Positions 23,612 through 26,174 of a stretch of DNA of 26,174 nt are shown here, piece by piece. This DNA is from JBMYYE01 sp049609065. Lineage in GTDB: Bacteria > Pseudomonadota > Alphaproteobacteria > Rhodobacterales > Rhodobacteraceae. The translations under genes and the position numbers were made by a program. The stretch spans positions 1-26,174 of the forward strand of contig JBMYYE010000021.1 in the NCBI GenBank assembly GCA_049609065.1, read 5' to 3'. How positions within the stretch are numbered: the first letter of the stretch is position 1; the number at the start of each line of letters is the position of its first letter. Below the pieces are notes generated by a model, which made no database searches, was not told the origin of the DNA, and worked only from the letters and a program-made list of their open reading frames with translations.

Positions 23612-24513
23612 AAACGGGTGCTTTTCGCGTGAAGCGGGTTTCCGATGGTCAAGGTGGGGCCAATTACGCAGAGCCGTTGCAAGACGACAAAAGTGCAGAG
23701 CGTGCCTACCAAGATTTTCTGCAGGTTCTTACAAAGACATTTGCCTATCTTGCGATTGGTTTGGCTATCTTTAACAACAAACGTGAATTGGTTTTGTTCA
23801 ATCCTGCTCTGTCGGATATGACCCGTTTGCCTCCAGAATATCTCACGCGGCGTCCGCAGCTAATTGATTTCTTTGATCAATTGCGTGACAATCGCATTAT
23901 GCCTGAGCCCAAAGATTATGACATGTGGCGGCGGCAAATGGTGGATATGGAAACCTCAATTGTGGATGGATCATATCAGGAGACATGGGATATCGCGGGC
24001 GGGTGCATGTACCGTGTAACGGGCCGTCCGCACCCCGATGGTGCTGTGGCATTTTTATTTGAAGACATTTCAAAAGAGGTTGGCTTGGTACGGCAGTTTC
24101 GTTCTGAGTTGGAACTTGGGCAGTCGGTTTTAGATTGTATTGATGATGGAATTGCCGTGTTTTCCCTATCGTGTCACCTGATGTCCGCCAATGCGGCTTA
24201 CTATGATCTTTGGGGGGAGGTCGGAGAGGATCACTCCAAAACCGTTACGGTTCTCGACGCAACAAAACTTTGGCAAGAGCAGTGCGAAGCAACGCCCATC
24301 TGGGGGGATTTTCGTGAATTTTCCTGTACGACGGCCGAACGTTGCGAATGGCATGATCAAGTTATTTCCAAAACACATGGTCCTCTTTCGGTGACATTTG
24401 TGCCGCTGCTCGGTGGCGCGACCATGGTCCGGTTTGTGAAAGTAAGAAACGGGCCAACGCACCCTACTGCGACCTCAGGAAGGAAAATGGCGGAAAGTGT
24501 TCTAAACTCTTGA
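23608..24513 (+). CDS. PAS-domain protein, C-terminal fragment
   Basis: This frame is open from 23533 to 24513 but offers no ATG near its 5' end; a TTG at 23608 overlaps the first fragment's stop, with no ribosome binding site. It encodes about 300 residues with a PAS core (FAYLAIGLAIFNNKRELVLF then NPALSDMTRLPPEYL), then E-P-K-D-Y-D-M-W-R-R-Q-M, G-R-P-H-P-D-G-A-V and F-E-D-I-S. A second PAS begins about VLDCIDDGIAVFSL. I associate these motifs with conserved PAS proteins of Rhodobacterales that are normally one polypeptide. No kinase, cyclase or methyl-accepting domain follows. Confidence 0.55.
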   Translation: MKTGAFRVKRVSDGQGGANYAEPLQDDKSAERAYQDFLQVLTKTFAYLAIGLAIFNNKRELVLFNPALSDMTRLPPEYLTRRPQLIDFFDQLRDNRIMPEPKDYDMWRRQMVDMETSIVDGSYQETWDIAGGCMYRVTGRPHPDGAVAFLFEDISKEVGLVRQFRSELELGQSVLDCIDDGIAVFSLSCHLMSANAAYYDLWGEVGEDHSKTVTVLDATKLWQEQCEATPIWGDFREFSCTTAERCEWHDQVISKTHGPLSVTFVPLLGGATMVRFVKVRNGPTHPTATSGRKMAESVLNS

Positions 24514-24543
24514 AGTCGGCGGCGCGGTCGCGCAAAATCGGGT

Positions 24544-25014
24544 ATGGCTGAATTTCTCCACCGCTCTTTAACCGAAGAAGACACAACTGCCCTCGCGAGG
24601 GAGCTTTCTAAGCTTGCTGTGGCTGGGGATGTGATCTTGCTCGAAGGTCAAATTGGCGCTGGAAAATCATTTTTATGCCGTCAATTTATTCGTGCCTTGC
24701 TCGGCCCCAATGAAGAGGTGCCATCCCCAACCTTCACTTTGGTTCAGACCTATGACGGCCCAGAATGTGAAATCTGGCATTGTGATCTCTATCGCTTGAC
24801 CCATGCTGACGACGTGTTCGAATTGGGGCTCGAAGACGCCTTTGATGATGCAGTTTCTCTTATTGAGTGGCCTGACCGCCTTGGGGCGGATATCCCAGTT
24901 TCGGCGCTTTGGCTTCGGTTTTCCCTAGGGGATAATGAAGGTGAGAGGATGATCTCACTCTCTTCTCAAAATGAAAAATGGTCACGCTGGATCGCAGAAA
25001 AAAGTAGCACATAA
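24544..25014 (+). CDS. tsaE: tRNA threonylcarbamoyladenosine biosynthesis ATPase TsaE
   Basis: A 156-residue P-loop ATPase needed, with TsaB and TsaD, to form t6A at position 37 of ANN-decoding tRNAs. Walker A is G-Q-I-G-A-G-K-S (35-42). The family stretches S-P-T-F-T-L-V-Q-T-Y, H-C-D-L-Y-R-L and L-I-E-W-P-D-R-L follow in the usual order. Length is typical. The stop is one base before the amgK start, so the two are co-transcribed. Confidence 0.95.
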   Translation: MAEFLHRSLTEEDTTALARELSKLAVAGDVILLEGQIGAGKSFLCRQFIRALLGPNEEVPSPTFTLVQTYDGPECEIWHCDLYRLTHADDVFELGLEDAFDDAVSLIEWPDRLGADIPVSALWLRFSLGDNEGERMISLSSQNEKWSRWIAEKSST

Positions 25015-25015
25015 G

Positions 25016-26002
25016 ATGGACATGAAAATCGCCAGTTTTTTGGCTCAAACAGAGTTCATGGACGCCGCTCAAACTCCGCTTGCGGGGGATGCATCGGGGC
25101 GATCCTATCGTCGTTTGCGCCACTTTGATGGGCGGTCCTTCATTTTGATGATTGCCCCTCCTGAAACGGGTGAACGCACGAAGCCTTTTTATGATATCGC
25201 GACGCACCTGCGGTCGATTGGGTTGAGTGCGCCTGAAATATATGCGTGGGATGCGCCATCGGGGTTGATGTTGATTGAGGACTTGGGAGAAGATCTTTTT
25301 TCTCAAGTCTGTATGAAAACCCCCGAAAAAGAGCCTATTTTATACGAAGCCGCCTTAGATGTGTTGGTGCATATTGCCAAAATGCCCCTCCCATCCGCTG
25401 TGGTGCATTACACCGCAGACATGATGGCGGATTACATCGATTTGCTGGATATCCATTATGCGCGGGCCTTGGGCGCCAATGATTTGGCAGCGTTTAAAGA
25501 CCTGCAATCTCATCTGCAAAGCTTATTGGAAGAAAATGCGCGTCCGCCTGTTTTGGCTCTGCGCGATTATCATGCGGAGAACCTCTTATGGTGCCCTGAT
25601 CGAAGTGGCGTGCGTGCGGTTGGGTTGCTGGATTTTCAAGATGCGGTTTTGGCGGATCCTGCCTATGATTTGGCATCGCTTTTGGATGATGCTCGCCGTC
25701 AAGTGACCCCAGGCTTTGCGGCTGAAATGCAGGCTCTATACGCAACAAAAATGGCTGTTGATATTGATGAAACGCGGCGCGCTTGTGCGCTTCAAGGGGC
25801 GCAGCGCAACATGCGGATCATTGGTATTTTCTGCAAACTTGCACAGGCAGGAAAGCCGAATTACTTGTCCTTTATCCCACGGGTTTGGGAGTATCTCATG
25901 ATGAATTTAGCGCATCCAGATTTGCACGACTTGGCGGCATGTTTTCATCAGATAATTCCTGCGCCTGAGCAGGGATTTGAAGAAAAGGTGCTGATGCGAT
26001 GA
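25016..26002 (+). CDS. amgK: N-acetylmuramate/N-acetylglucosamine kinase (aminoglycoside-phosphotransferase fold)
   Basis: A 328-residue cytosolic sugar kinase. By family and context it makes MurNAc-1-phosphate (and GlcNAc-1-phosphate) in the AmgK-MurU cell-wall recycling route that bypasses de novo UDP-MurNAc synthesis. Phosphotransferase motifs are L-R-D-Y-H-A-E-N-L-L-W (D184, H186, N189) and metal-binding L-D-F-Q-D-A (D206), then A-D-P-A-Y-D-L-A-S-L-L-D-D-A-R. The open frame starts at 24971 inside tsaE, but ATG 25016, one base after the tsaE stop, gives the usual N-terminus; ATG 25022 is also possible. Its stop overlaps murU in ATGA. The substrate is inferred from the downstream murU-like gene. 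Confidence 0.88.
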   Translation: MDMKIASFLAQTEFMDAAQTPLAGDASGRSYRRLRHFDGRSFILMIAPPETGERTKPFYDIATHLRSIGLSAPEIYAWDAPSGLMLIEDLGEDLFSQVCMKTPEKEPILYEAALDVLVHIAKMPLPSAVVHYTADMMADYIDLLDIHYARALGANDLAAFKDLQSHLQSLLEENARPPVLALRDYHAENLLWCPDRSGVRAVGLLDFQDAVLADPAYDLASLLDDARRQVTPGFAAEMQALYATKMAVDIDETRRACALQGAQRNMRIIGIFCKLAQAGKPNYLSFIPRVWEYLMMNLAHPDLHDLAACFHQIIPAPEQGFEEKVLMR

Positions 26003-26174
26003 CGAAGATCCCCCAAAGCGCGATGCTCTTTGCCGCAGGGTTTGGTACGCGGATGAAATCCCTGACCAAGGAGCGGCCAAAGCCGTTGATTGAGGTTTCT
26101 GGAAAGCCTCTCTTGGATCATGCGCTGGATCAGTTTCGAGATCTGAGAGATCTCAAATTGGTTGTGAACACTCA
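25999..26174 (+). CDS. murU: N-acetylmuramate-1-phosphate uridylyltransferase, N-terminal part (partial)
   Basis: The first 58 codons of a nucleotidyltransferase that runs off the window. The N-terminus has the sugar-nucleotidyltransferase signature A-M-L-F-A-A-G-F-G-T-R-M-K-S-L-T followed by R-P-K-P-L-I-E-V-S-G-K-P-L-L-D-H, where the G-x-G-T-R-M loop and the lysine of R-P-K-P-L bind the nucleotide. Next to AmgK, the most likely reaction is UTP plus MurNAc-1-phosphate to UDP-MurNAc. A mannose-1-phosphate guanylyltransferase-type enzyme would look alike here. ATG 25999 overlaps the amgK TGA, indicating translational coupling. Confidence 0.85.
   Translation, partial: MTKIPQSAMLFAAGFGTRMKSLTKERPKPLIEVSGKPLLDHALDQFRDLRDLKLVVNT

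Larger units (their letters stand above)
22919..24513 (+). pseudogene. PAS-domain signalling gene split by a one-base frameshift
   Basis: Two adjacent open frames appear to be one gene of about 532 residues. The first frame reads sensibly up to E-G-R-E-D-D-I-F (about 23539). The next frame then reads L-G-L-P-D-F-E-Q-H-A-E-I-R-D-R-F-E-A-L-D-K-T-H-L directly into the second open frame, while the first frame continues with unlikely sequence to a TGA at 23609. One missing T in the TTTT run at 23535-23538 explains the break. The joined product has an N-terminal membrane helix and two or three PAS-like regions, but no kinase or other output domain. It follows regB and precedes tsaE. It may be a true mutation or a sequencing/assembly error. 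Confidence 0.7.

Noticed and set aside
1..26174. Mobile elements, CRISPR arrays, tRNA or rRNA genes, defence or toxin-antitoxin genes
   Set aside because: I looked for transposase or integrase motifs, terminal inverted repeats, regularly spaced repeats and tRNA-like sequences, and found none; nearly all sequence is explained by core genes.

Overview
The window is a gene-dense stretch of a bacterial chromosome. It most likely comes from an alphaproteobacterium of the Rhodobacterales (Roseobacter-like Rhodobacteraceae) with moderate rather than high G+C. The strongest evidence is the regB / senC-regA redox two-component locus (PrrBCA, ActSR) with the RegA C-terminal helix-turn-helix tail and the RegB quinone-site and redox-cysteine motifs. 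The dnaK promoter of alphaproteobacterial RpoH type (CTTG...CTATAT) and the tsaE-amgK-murU order agree. No tRNA, rRNA, insertion sequence, prophage, CRISPR array or integrase is visible, so this looks like core genome.

Layout. 1-3484: the 3' end of ilvE with its terminator, then overlapping ade and amn, which together convert AMP to adenine and then hypoxanthine. 3655-6091: an HU protein, an EamA exporter, and a CcdA-type membrane electron carrier followed by an exported thioredoxin-like protein. 6109-10686: aroC on the minus strand, divergent from a TPP-riboswitch-controlled thiamine ABC transporter (thiB-thiP-thiQ). 10687-14098: a heat-shock promoter, dnaK, an internal terminator, dnaJ and a second terminator. 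14119-15833: a U32-family tRNA hydroxylase (TrhP/YegQ-like) with an extra C-terminal cysteine cluster, ending at a terminator shared with argG. 15852-18446: argG (minus) divergent from ilvA (plus). 18443-20163: a small HPt protein divergent from a receiver-PP2C phosphatase. 20160-22851: regA and senC (minus) divergent from regB (plus). 22919-24513: a PAS-domain gene split by an apparent one-base frameshift. 24544-26174: tsaE, amgK (N-acetylmuramate/GlcNAc kinase) and the start of murU.

How the parts work together. Most genes are housekeeping: purine salvage, thiamine uptake, chaperones, Arg/Ile/aromatic amino-acid synthesis, tRNA modification and peptidoglycan sugar recycling. The regulatory block at 18.4-24.5 kb is the most interesting: a HPt/receiver-phosphatase pair sits tail-to-tail with the RegA redox regulator, and the PAS gene follows regB. 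The HPt/PP2C pair resembles the HptB-HsbR partner-switch idea from Pseudomonas but lacks the kinase domain and the anti-sigma partners. I see no clearly undescribed large system. The best leads are this HPt-PP2C pair, the CcdA-linked thioredoxin that seems to lack the cis-proline, the cysteine-rich extension of the U32 protein, the compact ade-amn pair with a possibly leaderless start, and the PAS frameshift.
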